Part shown: in pieces, positions 11,378 through 22,029 of the stretch
How the letters are laid out: each line of letters begins with the position of its first letter
How positions within the stretch are numbered: position 1 is the stretch's first letter
Assembly (NCBI GenBank): GCA_026419785.1
Contig: JAODTK010003555.1
Span: forward strand, 248,001-312,000
Direction of reading: 5' to 3'
Length of the DNA: 64,000 bases
Source: Sclerodactyla briareus
Lineage: Eukaryota; Echinodermata; Holothuroidea; Dendrochirotida; Sclerodactylidae
Program-made: the position numbers and the translations under genes
Notes under the pieces: generated by a model
The model's input: only the letters and a program-made list of their open reading frames with translations
Told to the model about the DNA's origin: nothing
Databases searched by the model: none

Positions 11378-11737
11378 GTCATTTCCGTCTCCAGCTGGTT
11401 GTCCGAGTCCACTAGACTAGAGTATCACGAAGTTCTGCTTTAACGTTATTCAAATTACAAGGTGTTGCTACATATATTGCTATCGCTGCAACACCCTACG
11501 ATATGCCTGCCGTAGGTTTCATGAGCTACCTGACAGAATGAACAGAAATACGCGCAATCAATCTTTTGAAAACGTTGTCAAAAGTATTTAATACAAACTT
11601 CTCTGAATAAAGTATACTTATGACCGCACCACTCTTCATACTTTAACCCCCGTGGATACTGACTTATATGGCAGAGCAGGCCGGCACACCGCAATCACAT
11701 TACCTACCATGTGCATGTTCACGGACAACGTTTATTT

Positions 11738-12126
11738 GGCGACGAAAGGTAGCAACAGGACTTTGAATGTGTGGCGATTATAGATGTAAGGTGGCGATGA
11801 TAAAGTAATAGGTGACGATGTACTACCACAATGGGGTCGTATTATTTTTCGCCACAATGTGGCCAATGCCAACCATTATGTGCCGATGACAATCATTATG
11901 TGACGAGGTATGTCGATACGTTTTTTTTACGCTCTTATTCGCTGTCCGGCGATGTACTAAATTGTGTGGCGATGTAATTTCATGTGGTACATAATATTTG
12001 ACGATGTATTCATCATTTTGACTATGTTACACCACCATGTTGGCGCTGTTCATTTTTACATGACGATGTGTTGCCGTTTTTCGGAAGCTTCATATAGGAT
12101 GCGATGTAAATATCAATGACGATGTA
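11738..12126 (+). repeat. Degenerate array of GRCGATGTA motifs
   Basis: About eleven near-copies of the word GGCGATGTA or GACGATGTA occur in 390 bp, all on the plus strand. Starts include 11773, 11793, 11814, 11882, 11902, 11948, 11968, 12000, 12062, 12100 and about 12118. Several neighbours are 18-21 bp apart, suggesting a decayed minisatellite with a unit of about 20 bp. No reading frame is kept. Confidence 0.65.
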
Positions 12127-12920
12127 TTAGCACAAGAGGTGGCTAGAGTTTCGTACTGGCTGGAACACTCCGCAGCATGATTGCAACATTCATAACATTA
12201 TATGCTGAATAAATAACGCTGGTGACAAAGGTTCGCAGTGGTTTATTTGAAGCTATTTGCAATGATGTCAATCACAATATCAGTATTTGTATTCATTTAT
12301 CACCATGCGGCAAGGTGGTGTAGCCTTTTTCCCTGAAAGAATGGTATAGTGAGAGTGGGTTAGCGGCTGGGTCACCATCTAGTGTTGCACGTGCCGGCGA
12401 ACAGGAATTGATTTGTTATTGGATACTACCTGAGCTCCTGGAATCCGACTCAATAGATTTCGGGCCTGGATCTTGGGCAAAAACACTTTAATTTTCGCTG
12501 TTTGGTGGCTGAAATGCTGTTTTGAGTGTCAAATGTGTTGATGTTCGACACAAACACTTGATATTGTTTATCAGTGTAATTTATATATAGCTGATTGAAC
12601 ATTTCTTCACTTTGTAAGCGTCTCATTAGGTATATCGACTATATCTTGACATTGTGGTTGCAGTGGACGTCGAATATCATTGTGAAGATATATCGTGTCG
12701 ATAATCAACTGCGTGGGGTAGTATTTTGGCCGTGACGTCTGAAGGCGTCTCCGTTTTTACTCGCTGGTCTACCTCATTATCAGTCCCCGTCAACAGAGGA
12801 TACGAAGGGTGAAAACTTGTTCAAATCGGGGTGTTCTGACAGTTTTAACTGACGGACTGGCCCTAATGGAAGCGCATCCATCGTTTCTGTAACTGTTTCA
12901 ATCCCGCGTAAAAAGTTTAG
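12127..12920. other. No gene seen
   Basis: Anonymous DNA between the motif array and the LINE fragment. The last 100 bp may already belong to the decayed 5' side of the LINE, because a weak reverse-transcriptase-like frame starts near 12920. Confidence 0.4.
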
Positions 12921-12929
12921 CCCAGAATG

Positions 12930-13790
12930 CCCCATTCTTAGTGGACATTCTTATCAGAAATCTGTTATTACTGCTATCTGGCCTTCAGATTGGAAGACTG
13001 GCTGTTGTTACTCCCCTTTTCAAGTAGGGGAATCCCTTCAGACCCCAGCACCTACAGGCCTGTTTCATTAAACTTCAATCCCATGTAAACATATTGGAAC
13101 ATATTTTTCATCACCACATCCAGAACACTCACCAGCTCATGACCACTGTTAAACATGGATTTAGAAAACGACACTCCTGTAAACCCAACTGGCTTAACTG
13201 TCAATGATCTTAGCTAATAATCTAGACTGCAAGGCTCAGACAGATGTTGTTTTTACTGATTTTGTAAAGCCTTTTACAAGGTTCCACACAAGCGACTGGC
13301 TTCATAAGCTTCAACTTACGGCTTAGTGGTCAAATTCTCACTTGGATAAATTCATTTTTATGAACCATCTTAACCACCAGCATGTTGTCATAAATGGTGT
13401 TGAAGTCATCTCTTGGAATGTCTCATCAGGGGTCCACAAGAACAGTCTAGGTCCATTGCTGTTCTCAACCTCTATACTCATGATCTTCCGACTGTTATAG
13501 CATCCACTACAAATGTTGTGCTGATGAACTTCATACACTACCGACCATCATGTCCTCAATGACAGTACCTGCTCCATGTCAAGATCTGATAATTTTTCGC
13601 AATGGAGTAAGAACTTGCAGATCGATCTGAATGCATCAAATGCAAGTCCAATGGTTGTCACAGCAAGAGGCAAGTTGTACAATTCCCAATATGTAATTGA
13701 CAATACTGCTCTCGATCTGGTGGGAGAGCATCCCTATCTTGGAGTAACCATCACTTCAAAGCCCTCATGGTCAAAACGCATATACTTGGC
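12930..13790 (+). pseudogene. LINE reverse transcriptase remnant
   Basis: Frames along the plus strand show, in order, LAVVTPLFK (the usual W-K-x-A-x-V-x-P-L-F-K entry motif), NILEHIFHHHIQNTHQL, TVKHGFRKRHSC, a decayed L-x-D-F-x-K-A-F segment, a G-V-x-x-G-S-x-L-G-P-L-like stretch and, near the end, HPYLGVTITSKPSWSKRI (about 13727-13780). This order is that of CR1/jockey-type non-LTR reverse transcriptases. Many stops and frame changes interrupt it, and the catalytic Y-A-D-D box is not intact. The endonuclease domain is absent, so the copy is 5' truncated. It ends just before a long G run at 13798. Confidence 0.75.
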
Positions 13791-13797
13791 GTCGATC

Positions 13798-13885
13798 CTG
13801 GGGGGGGGGGGAGGGGGAACACGTCCCCCCCACTTTTCAAATGGGGGGGGACATATATCAAATGTCCCCCCCTCCCCCACTTTTT
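13798..13885. repeat. G-run/C-run inverted module
   Basis: Runs of G (from about 13800) and C (about 13827 and 13866) alternate around ACACGT, CACTTTTCAAAT and ACATATATCAAATGT. They form potential G/C stems and G4-prone sequence. A related module occurs near 16575-16607, reading GGGGGGCAGATGCCCCCC. Such modules are common tips of dispersed repeats in marine invertebrates. Confidence 0.6.
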
Positions 13886-15629
13886 GCCCTCGATGAGACT
13901 ACCGTACAATGTCCGTTTCCACACGTATCTGTTAAGTGGCTGTGTGGGCTGAAATCTTGAGAAAGGCAGCCTCACAGCCCCATTGGCCTTTATTCGAATC
14001 GATGTCCCAAATTTCCGTCGTCGCGCCTGCGCGCGCAAACGACCTGTACTCTGCTTCTATAATGTCATTAGTCGATGCTTCGAATGCAATTCTGGCTCAT
14101 ATGAAGCTTTTGTGCAAGTTTTTTTCTCACTCATCAGAAACATACGTGAGATTATTCCCGTTGTTGTTTTTACAAAGGTAGATTCCACAATAAAATGGTC
14201 CATTGATTAATAACACGAAGCGGCGTTGGCAAACGAGGCGGATGATGTAGGGTCAGACTGACTGCTTCCATACACATTATGGAAGTAAAGCGAGTTTTTG
14301 CAGATCGTGACAACCGCTAGGCAAAGAATAGGCACAATTAGTTCAGGCATACAAGGCCTGCCAAAGAACTGGCCCCAATGTCAGCAGTGGCCGATTTCTC
14401 TTTCGAAAGCCCGATTATTTGAGGCAAAAATTTTGTCATATCTGCGGAGTTTTGGACTTGTTATTTTATCGATGTCCAAGAAGATGCAAAAACCTACTTC
14501 GTCCGGTTTCGGTATCCTGATGGCTGTTTACTCTGTCAGTACTGTCAGACCCCATCGTGTCACGATGCTATAAGATTCCGTAAAAATATTTTGAGTGTCA
14601 ATTTTTGTAATTCTGAGGACAATATTTTACAAATTGCTTCCTATACAACATCGCATTTCTATATCCAGCCTGAAGGCATCGATAGCATGCCACTCCATTC
14701 GAACAATATATATCTTGCACTTCAATTCAACAGAAACAGTCCGTGGCCCATTATCCGAAACGAGACAAGCAACCACTTTTGGAAGCGCGTCGAGATATTC
14801 CCTACATAGTAATGCGTTATATAGGAATTTATGTTATGTTAACAAAACCCGGGGAAGAAATGTATAATTCTATCACATTAGAACAATTTTTTAAATCATA
14901 GGCTATACCACGAACCGGGCGAAATTAGCACGCTTTCGACTTTTTTGTTCTACCTTCATGAATTGCAACAAAATTCGAACAACTTTGTAAAATTCAAAAT
15001 TTCGTCGAAAGAAACAGGAGCCTACGAGGCAAAACGAAAAATTATAACCTGGGTACTCTAGAATGGGCTAACCGGTCTGACTTCCAACCTTTTTTCCCCT
15101 AGACCCCAACTAGTTGGTCCCATTGAAGTGTAGATTCAGGCCCATAACCAAAAGAAGAGAACTTTATGCCCTTGGTGGACAGCACATTCTCCGCACAAAA
15201 AAACAATCACATTTTAAGCATGAATTGCCACTAAAGGCCATAACTTTTCCAAAGATGAGACGGGTAAACCCTGACGGCCTGAGACCCCTCTCACGTCACA
15301 GGGTCCCTAATAATGTTAGCCCTCGCCTATTCATAAATGTCTAACGTCACTGCTGCCGACAGAGTGCAACCATAATCTATACCTCATGACGGATTCTAGT
15401 TTTCCTTTCTTTCTTCTGCAACATGAAATCCCATGGCATTTAACTAATTTCGCAGGGCGAAAATACATATTCACCCCAAAAATCAATTTGATCTAATCGC
15501 TCCAGTTTGGACAGAGTATCTATGCTACATAGTTTGTCCACCAATTCATTATTGTAAATCCAAACTGCTTTGGACTTCTGGCTCAGCTTACCAAATTGCG
15601 AGCGCCCTTGAAGAGCGCAAGTTTATTCT
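13886..15629. other. No gene seen
   Basis: Several open frames under 110 codons occur, none with a recognisable motif, exon border or repeat partner. Confidence 0.5.
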
Positions 15630-15790
15630 GAGATGAAAATTCGGGCAAAAAATTGACAATAATTCGGGAAAGTCTGGACCTCAAAAGGCAAAAGTGAAGA
15701 AAATGCCCAAAATGGTCCGCGGACTTCTGACGGGCCTGACTTTTCCAATTAAACTGCCCGAAAACATGCCATTTTTTTTTGCGCTGATTC
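15630..15790 (+). repeat. Dispersed repeat R2, copy 1
   Basis: The segment begins TCTGAGATGAAAATTCGGGC, has GGCAAAAGTGAAGAA in the middle, and later shows CTGACTTTTCC and GCCCGAAAACA-like words. The same order of words recurs in direct orientation at 16612-16770, about 980 bp away. Confidence 0.65.
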
Positions 15791-16574
15791 CCGTGCTGGC
15801 CTTGCTTCCCCTGCTGGGGCGCTCACTTTTTTCTCTGTGCCTTTCGAATTAATCATTCTGCAGTCGCCCTCGCATCATGAGGACCAATTGTTTTTCATGA
15901 TGTGCTCAAAACAACATTATGCTTCTACTGGCCTCACATTGGCTTTGCGTTGAAGTCAGGGGCAATGCTCCCTGGCTGAAAGGTTTGAGAATCCCAGGTG
16001 ATGCAAGAGTGAAAACACATATGTAACGGAGGACTGTCAAAAAAGTTGAGGGACACGACCCCCAAAGACTGCCCCTTGGATTGAATAGTCCTAGCATGAT
16101 ACACCGTATATTGCTAATTGGCAACATTAATTGTGAAGATGACCTGCTATGAAACTCCCACTACTTTTTTAGTCTGGATAAGTTGTTTCTGCCCCCAATT
16201 TACTGAACCTGTTAACGTGTTCCGTGCACCTGATCATTTATTATAGTGGGTTTCGGTGTGGTTCACAGTGATAATCATAATTTGATGATCGTCTATTAAC
16301 TGATTCAATTATTGTCTAACCGAACAATAACGCGTTGGAAAATGTCTTAAGTCCACTAATTCCAGTGCCGAACCCCAGGTGAAGATCTGACCCCACTAGG
16401 GCCGATGTCGAAGGATTACCCATGTTTCATACTGAGTGCTCGCATTTTAAATCGAATGGCCAAAAGTGCATTAATTTTCAATGGGCGTTTATTTTCTACC
16501 CGGCGTTGTGGATAATGCGATGTAATGCTTCGAATCATTTTTGTTCACTCGATTAAATAATTTCAGAAACCTTG

Positions 16575-16770
16575 GGGGGCAGATGCCCCCCACCCCCCCC
16601 CCCACATTTTGTCTGAGATGAAAATTCGGGCGAAAATTGTGGAGCAAATTGAGAAAGGAGAAAGGCAAAGTGAAGAATTGCATGAATTTTCTGCTGACTT
16701 TTCCCCGATAAAAAATGCCCGGAAAAACAGCCAAAAAATCCGCGCGCTTTCGGCGACGCTGGTATCTTCG
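16575..16770 (+). repeat. Dispersed repeat R2, copy 2, with GC-run tip
   Basis: This is the second copy of the TCTGAGATGAAAATTCGGGC repeat, preceded by a GGGGGGCAGATGCCCCCC hairpin and a C run. The middle GGCAAAGTGAAGAA and GCTGACTTTTCC blocks match copy 1. Overlapping minus-strand open frames of up to 111 codons are low-complexity consequences of the repeat. Confidence 0.65.
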
Positions 16771-16779
16771 AGACGGAAG

Positions 16780-18560
16780 ATAAATTCGGCCAAATTATTT
16801 TACTGCTCCCCAAGTGGAATGGTCCTGTAAGCCTATGGCTTTTCCCTGCGATCCCACCAGGGACCTGTCGGCAGACCATGGATCCCACGCCAAACGATGC
16901 CAGGTCCTAGGGTAGAAAAAGTAATAAAAAAAAATACGATGGTGATATGCGGTAAACCATCTTAGTATGCACAATGACAATTTTTGTGTCTGTATCGCTT
17001 ACTCAAATCACCCAAATAGATGGGTGCTGTCGAGTCTGGCAAGTTGCGTTTCCGGGGCTCTGGAGGGTATGAAAAGCTAAATTTTCGTGTTACGCTTCGC
17101 GCCAACCAATGGTGGCGCTCCGCTTAGATGGTCATTTGCATTCGCTGTTGTCCCCACCCCACTTTTCAAAACGGATCGACGCCCATTGCGACTATAACAA
17201 TTATAGTTGGTAACGCTACAAGATCCTCAATCTGATCGTAGCATCTTAGGACTGTGATACTAAAACTGAAAAGACCGTGACTTCTAGGTCTATGGTCGTC
17301 CTGTTTGGAATATATATAGCTCCGGTTGGGACCCATACAAAAAGATGTGTGAAACAGTAAAAAGCTGGAATTTTCAGCGCAAGTGCCAGATTTGTTTGCA
17401 AGGATCACCGCCGGTCAACCAGTGTCGCAAGGGACTACTGCAACATCTTGCCCGGCTACTTTGCAGGGAGAGGAGGGCGCATGCACGACTCAAGTGTCTC
17501 ATTTATTTTTTAAACGAACATTATGCTCTAATTACCGGTTCCTGATTGCGTGGAGTTACAGACACTAACTATCGCACACGATATCATCAGTGAATGGACT
17601 AACCTATAGGACTGTTATTTGAATACGACGTCCTAAGGTGGGTGGTCATTTTGGCCCAGCACAATTCCGGTGGAAGCATATAGTCTAACTAGGAAGGAAG
17701 TAAGAGTCCTGGGGGTTTTCGGGCGAGGTGTAAATTCTTCATCATCATCTCAACTCTGACTCTTCAATAAGCTTAGCCTGTTTTGTGTGTGGCCCCTATG
17801 CAGTGATAAGCTGATAACCACTAGTTGGTTTTTGCATAGTACCAGACAAGACAGAATGTGGTTTGGAAAGTGTTCAATTCAAACTGTTCAATTGGGCATG
17901 TATACAAATTTTCCTTAATACCGATACCAATCGAACACTTTTGAACAACTTCTGCCTCAACTCGGCTTACGAATCCTGATCTAATAAAAAGTGAAGTGAT
18001 CAATCGTTCGATCGACTATATAATTCTAGCTTGATTAACAATATCAAGGACGGGTATTCGACAGGCCTCACGGGCACTCCATGAACACAAACACATCAAG
18101 GTTCAGAATTACTAAAGTCAGATCATACGTCGACATTGGTCAAGCCAATTGACGGTATCGTTCGATGTGTTGTGGACGAGCACACACCATGAAACCTAAA
18201 ACAGGCAACTTCACGCACCAGCCACGCGAAATAATAAAGTTGGTTTTTGCCAAATCCGGGCCCAAAGCCGTTCGGACTCGGATTCAGGATTCTCGGAGTA
18301 GTAAGGGGGACATTTTGTGAATGAACCAATCAGCGACGAGTATGTGGATGACGTCACCTTTCCTAGCAATAGTGTCAGGGTGGGTGGATTTGATAGGTGT
18401 TTGAGGGGGAGGAGGGTAAGAGACAAGAGGGGTTGTGAGCTTTGATCACGGGGTATTTCTTCAACAACGGTGTCATAGACGTAACACCCTGTGTGACGTA
18501 ACGGTGTGAGTTGGTAAATAGGGCTATATTTTGTGGGAGGTTGTCATTCTGAACCTAGAA
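16780..18560. other. No gene seen
   Basis: Anonymous DNA. No open frame has a recognisable motif. The segment between 17030 and 17160 contains GGTGGCGCTCCGCTTAGATG, similar on the opposite strand to a word near 8020 (CCACCATCTAAGTGAAGCGC), so part of it is probably another dispersed repeat. Confidence 0.45.
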
Positions 18561-18561
18561 A

Positions 18562-19176
18562 CCCAAGGATGTCGACACGGTTCCAAGCGCTGTGTGTTCG
18601 GAGGTGATTGACGGGGTAATGGCATACATGGATCACTGTCAGGAGGAGCGCTGTAGAAGTCTAAACTGAAGGTGCCTAGCGGAAGAGTTACGCCGCAAGA
18701 CAAAGCTCTCCGGAAGACGAAAGCCACCCCGCCGACCGAGCCAGCCAACACGACGAGTTATCCGCAAAACCACAACTGAGGCCCGAACGACAGAGTCTCC
18801 ACAACCAACACCACAACCACCCGACTTTCACGACAGGCGTTCAACCAGGCCGACCAGACAGAGCCGATGGATTTATCGGTGAACCGCGTGGCCAGTCGGA
18901 CAACGTCACCAGATGCGTTGTGCGTTCGAGTGAGGATGAGGCGAAGAGGCGACGTTTGGGCCTCAACCCGGCTTCGACATCCAGCGAAAAGATAGGGGGT
19001 TCGGGGAGTCCTCGGTACCAGTTCTCAAGGCGTCGACACCGAACAGGGGTTTTCGAGGGTAGAGTGGAGATGAGGTGGAGCCTGAGGTGGAGTCTAAGAA
19101 GCCACTGGAGAGGGGGCCGGAGCCTGAGTCACCGTGGGATATCTTTGTTCCCTTGACTCTCGCGTGGGTGGAATAA
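18562..19176 (+). pseudogene. Unknown basic/proline-rich gene, frameshifted
   Basis: A GC-rich plus-strand stretch stays protein-like across changing frames. It begins with PKDVDTVPSAVCSEVIDGV and MAYMDHCQEERC, then a TGA at 18667. A basic, Pro/Arg-rich segment follows with GRRKPPRRPSQPTRR. Next come EPMDLSVNRVA (about 18861-18893), RSSEDEAKRRRLGL, and an acidic end containing EVEPEVESKKPLERG and SPWDIF before a TAA at 19174-19176. At least three frame changes are needed. PMDLS fits the P-x-D-L-S motif that binds the corepressor CtBP; this is motif-level evidence only. The composition suggests an intrinsically disordered nuclear protein. It lies convergent with the Polinton-type genes, about 0.85 kb beyond the protease, but membership in that element is not shown. 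Confidence 0.4.
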
Positions 19177-19539
19177 GCACTGCGGGCGTAATTGTCCCTG
19201 GTGGTTACGATCATTAAGAATAAAACGGCTATTTTAGGCCGAAAGGTTTGCACGATTCGCATTCCTCCAACCGCTATAATTGTGTCTTTTATTCACGAGT
19301 CAATGATGTAGAAGAGAGAGAAAGGTAAGTTTTACAACAAATTTATTTGATGTCCGGGGCGTTGGTCGACCAACGCCCGGACCCGCGTGGGAAGCAACTC
19401 AAACAATCTTTCCTCCGCCTTACCCAGAAAGCTGGTAGTATAATAACTGCATCACTAATTTTGGTCTTTGTTTTACCATTACGGTGAGGAGGACGGGTTA
19501 TCAGCCGTTTCCGACAATATCATTTGTGCATCGTAGCAC

Positions 19540-20000
19540 TTAACTCACCGGAAACTTACGTTGTAAAATCATTCAATACATTCCGAACCTTAGCAAACTT
19601 TTTCAAACACGTAGCAAAACATTTTAAATTTATGTCCTAAAGTTGAACACTTGGTAAAACATTTCAAAAATTCATGTCATCCAAATTTAACATTGCAAAA
19701 ACCCCATTTTATATCATTTTATAAATTTGAACACTTAGTTAAACATTTAAGAATCACGGTCCTAAATTTGACACTTAGCAGATATTGTAAAACTTTATAT
19801 CAATAAATGTCACACTTAGTAAAACTTTAAAGAATCACGTCATAAAAAGTAACACTGGAATTTACCACTTAGCAAAGACGTTTGAAACATTTAAAATCAT
19901 GGTCATAATCATGGTCGTGATGTCAGCACTTAGCAAAAACATTTACAAATCATTTTCATTTTTTAAAACATTTTTTTAATCGTTTTTCCATTTTTTACTT
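19540..20000 (+). repeat. AT-rich minisatellite, unit about 60 bp
   Basis: Repeated blocks read AACACTTAG.AAAACATTT, then AAAATCATGTC, then TAAATTT-like. Starts recur roughly every 55-65 bp from about 19550 to 19930, with copies of uneven length. The array lies immediately downstream of the Polinton-type protease remnant and may have grown in that element's flank. Confidence 0.7.
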
Positions 20001-20445
20001 TTCATCTAACAAACAAATGAATATTACATCCTTTAACCTTCAATGAGGAGTAAATGCATGAATGTCCACTTGCATCGGATAAAGTGATTGATCTGACGAG
20101 TATTATTAATAACTTATTCTATTCCCAAAAAATTGCATTGCCAGATCGTATTCGGGTGCACACCTACTTGAGGTAACGCTTAAGAATTCATAATATTCGA
20201 GAGGTCCATGTTCCAAGGGAGCGTAAATGCATATCCAATGTATTCCCGGCTAAGTCATAGGGTACTGTGTTGATGACATAGCAACTGTCGCATTCGATTT
20301 TATCAGGACATGCGTTTGACGAAAACACCTTTGAAATATGGCATCGTATCTTTTGATGACGCCAGATCTTATCGATTGTGAGAGCGTTCATCGTACAAAG
20401 TCCAAAGGAACCGTTACCACGTGTTGATCGAATCGACTCTGACAT
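20000..20445 (-). pseudogene. Adenovirus-type cysteine protease (adenain-like), frameshifted
   Basis: In virions of this lineage the protease matures capsid proteins. On the minus strand, from an ATG at 20445, three pieces appear in different frames in the family order. PYFKGVF comes first, in the usual F-x-G-V-F position. YVINT follows. Then comes PGIHWICIY, which holds the catalytic histidine motif G-x-H-W, followed by LEYYEFL. At least two 1-nt frame changes separate them. The downstream region that should carry the catalytic cysteine is not clearly readable, and I place the end only approximately. The start lies a few bases from the end of the capsid gene, as in a compact viral gene block. 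Confidence 0.65.
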
Positions 20446-20449
20446 CTCT

Positions 20450-21556
20450 AACTCCCCTCTTCAAAGTCAAAGGCATAGAGCGTGAAAACCCTTTCGCGTA
20501 ATTTCCCGACTGATACCAAAATCTTCCATTCCGTACTCTCCTTATGTGAGTGTCCGCCGTAAATATGATCATAACCACCGGATCGACCCATTCGCTGGAT
20601 CGTACCGTTTTTTCCGCAAAATCGAGTTTTTGAGTGGGTAACCGAGGATACAGCTGACCTGCATTGCGCAGCGTCACATCTGTGTACGTTAAAAATTGCG
20701 CAATAGGAATTCTCTTTAATTTTTTTATTTTATTTTTCTAGCAAAATCCCCATAAAATTGCTTGCTCCGACGATACCGAATACGCGACGTCGTGGAAGTT
20801 TGACGCGAGCAGAATGATCAGACACGATTTTATTGGTCCCGCTTTGAATGGGTTTACTTTTTGGCATCTGAACTCTTTGAATGGGGTATTTGGCCGTCAC
20901 TTCCCGAGGCTAGAATCTTGGCATGTTGCAGCAATCACCTTGTAAGTACTCGCCGTACCCATGAGAACGAAAACTTCATTGATAGGAATAAACTTTATTC
21001 GCACGTTGACACCATCTTACATGGCGGTTCATGTGAAAAATATCACAATGTAGACGTCCCCTAGGAGCTGCGACGTCTGCACTAATCTTGAAAAATGCCG
21101 CTCTGGCTCTGAGTCCTTTATTACCGGTCGCGAGGGTTGGGTCTTCCATGTCGACTTTTCCCGCCTGATCTTGATAGTACAACGCCGAACTCAAGTGTCC
21201 TCCTTCCGCCTCGTCCCCATAGTTGAGAAGCGCTTCCAAGTAAGCTAAATACGGGTACAGCGATGACGTGTCTGAGATTTCTTGTCCATTCAGAGACACA
21301 TGACTCTTGCTTGAAGAGCGAATGCAGAGTAATGATAGTCCGACTTTCTCTGCTGAATCCCCTGTATGGGAAAGATCCGATCCGTCCGACTTGACGATCT
21401 GACGTAAAGTTGTGTTTCTTCCAAATCGATGTAGTGATCGCCTGTCCCTGATATTTCAAACTCGTAGGGTACAGATAAATCGGCGATGGAGTTAATCTTC
21501 TCCCAATTCCCTGTATCGATGACGATCTGCGTTGGCGGTTCGCTGAACAGATCCAT
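20450..21556 (-). pseudogene. Polinton/adintovirus major capsid protein, frameshifted
   Basis: The gene starts at an ATG at 21556 with MDLFSEPPTQ, and soon has ISGTGDHYIDLEET. These match the N-terminal strands of the double jelly-roll major capsid protein of Polintons, often deposited in animal genomes as F54H12.2-like proteins. After a frame change a 107-codon open stretch at 20976-21299 carries SLYPYLAYLEALLNYG, the GNKG element and RLHCDIFHMNRHV. Two further pieces follow: NVRIKFIPINEVFVLMG and, near the end, RVFTLYAFDFEEG. At least four frame changes and one stop occur, so no intact product is possible as sequenced. Family capsid proteins are roughly 400 residues or more, which fits the 1.1-kb span. 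Confidence 0.75.
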
Positions 21557-21614
21557 ATTTCGGATTTACTACTAACTTTACAAGTGCGAATGGCCTAGGT
21601 AAACAAATACAGTG

Positions 21615-22020
21615 CTATTTAACGAAATCATCGACCCAACTGTTGAATTTAGATGGGTAGCCTTGTCCTTTTGACATTATATTGCATTTTCCCACCTTTG
21701 GTTTTCCGACGTTTCAATATTTTCTCCACGTTGAAGCTATCGTTCTCGTCTTTACAGACGCGTTGTAATTCCGTTCATGAAAAGTACCTTCGCAGGAATA
21801 CAGTGCTAACATCCAATGGAATAGATTTTCAGGTTTGCCACAACAGTAACATCGGAAATAAAATAGATTTACCTCATTAACCGCATATATCATCTCCAAA
21901 GGGTGAAATACACCTTCAAACTCGTTTAGGATTTTTTTGCGTCGAAATGGGGGAGGTAAGCTGAACGTTCTTGTATTTCGCCGTCTTATGTCTTAGCCAA
22001 TGGGGTTAGGGTGCGTCGTA
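21615..22020 (-). pseudogene. Polinton-type integrase, C-terminal part
   Basis: Retrovirus-like integrases of Polintons end in a chromodomain-like module. On the minus strand the sequence shows GTFHE and then ELQRV across a 1-nt shift, then SFNVEKILKRRKTKGGKMQY, and after one more shift PSKFNSWVDDFVK with a stop at 21615-21617. The order V-E-K-I-L, R-K-T, Y-x-V-K and F-N-S-W is that of the integrase C-terminal module. The catalytic D,D-35-E core expected upstream is not recognised between 22020 and about 22700, so the gene is truncated or heavily decayed. Its stop lies 58 bp before the capsid ATG at 21556. Confidence 0.65.
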
Positions 22021-22029
22021 TTGGATGTA

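Larger units (their letters stand above)
20000..22020 (-). mobile_element. Degraded Polinton/Maverick (adintovirus-like) gene cluster
   Basis: Three genes follow each other on the minus strand: an integrase C terminus, a double jelly-roll major capsid protein and an adenovirus-type cysteine protease. Gaps are tens of bases. This gene set is diagnostic of Polintons and the related adintoviruses, large self-synthesising DNA elements with virion genes found in many animal genomes. All three genes carry frameshifts. Protein-primed DNA polymerase B, packaging ATPase and minor capsid genes were not recognised in the window, and no terminal inverted repeats or target duplication were found. The element is therefore truncated or its remainder is too decayed to see. 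Confidence 0.75.

Noticed and set aside
16553..16888. 111-codon minus frame with a Gly-rich stretch
   Set aside because: It lies across repeat R2 and the GC-run module, and the Gly run is a homopolymer product.
20976..21299. 107-codon frame as a free-standing host gene
   Set aside because: It continues the major capsid reading started at 21556 in another frame, so it is one piece of that broken gene.
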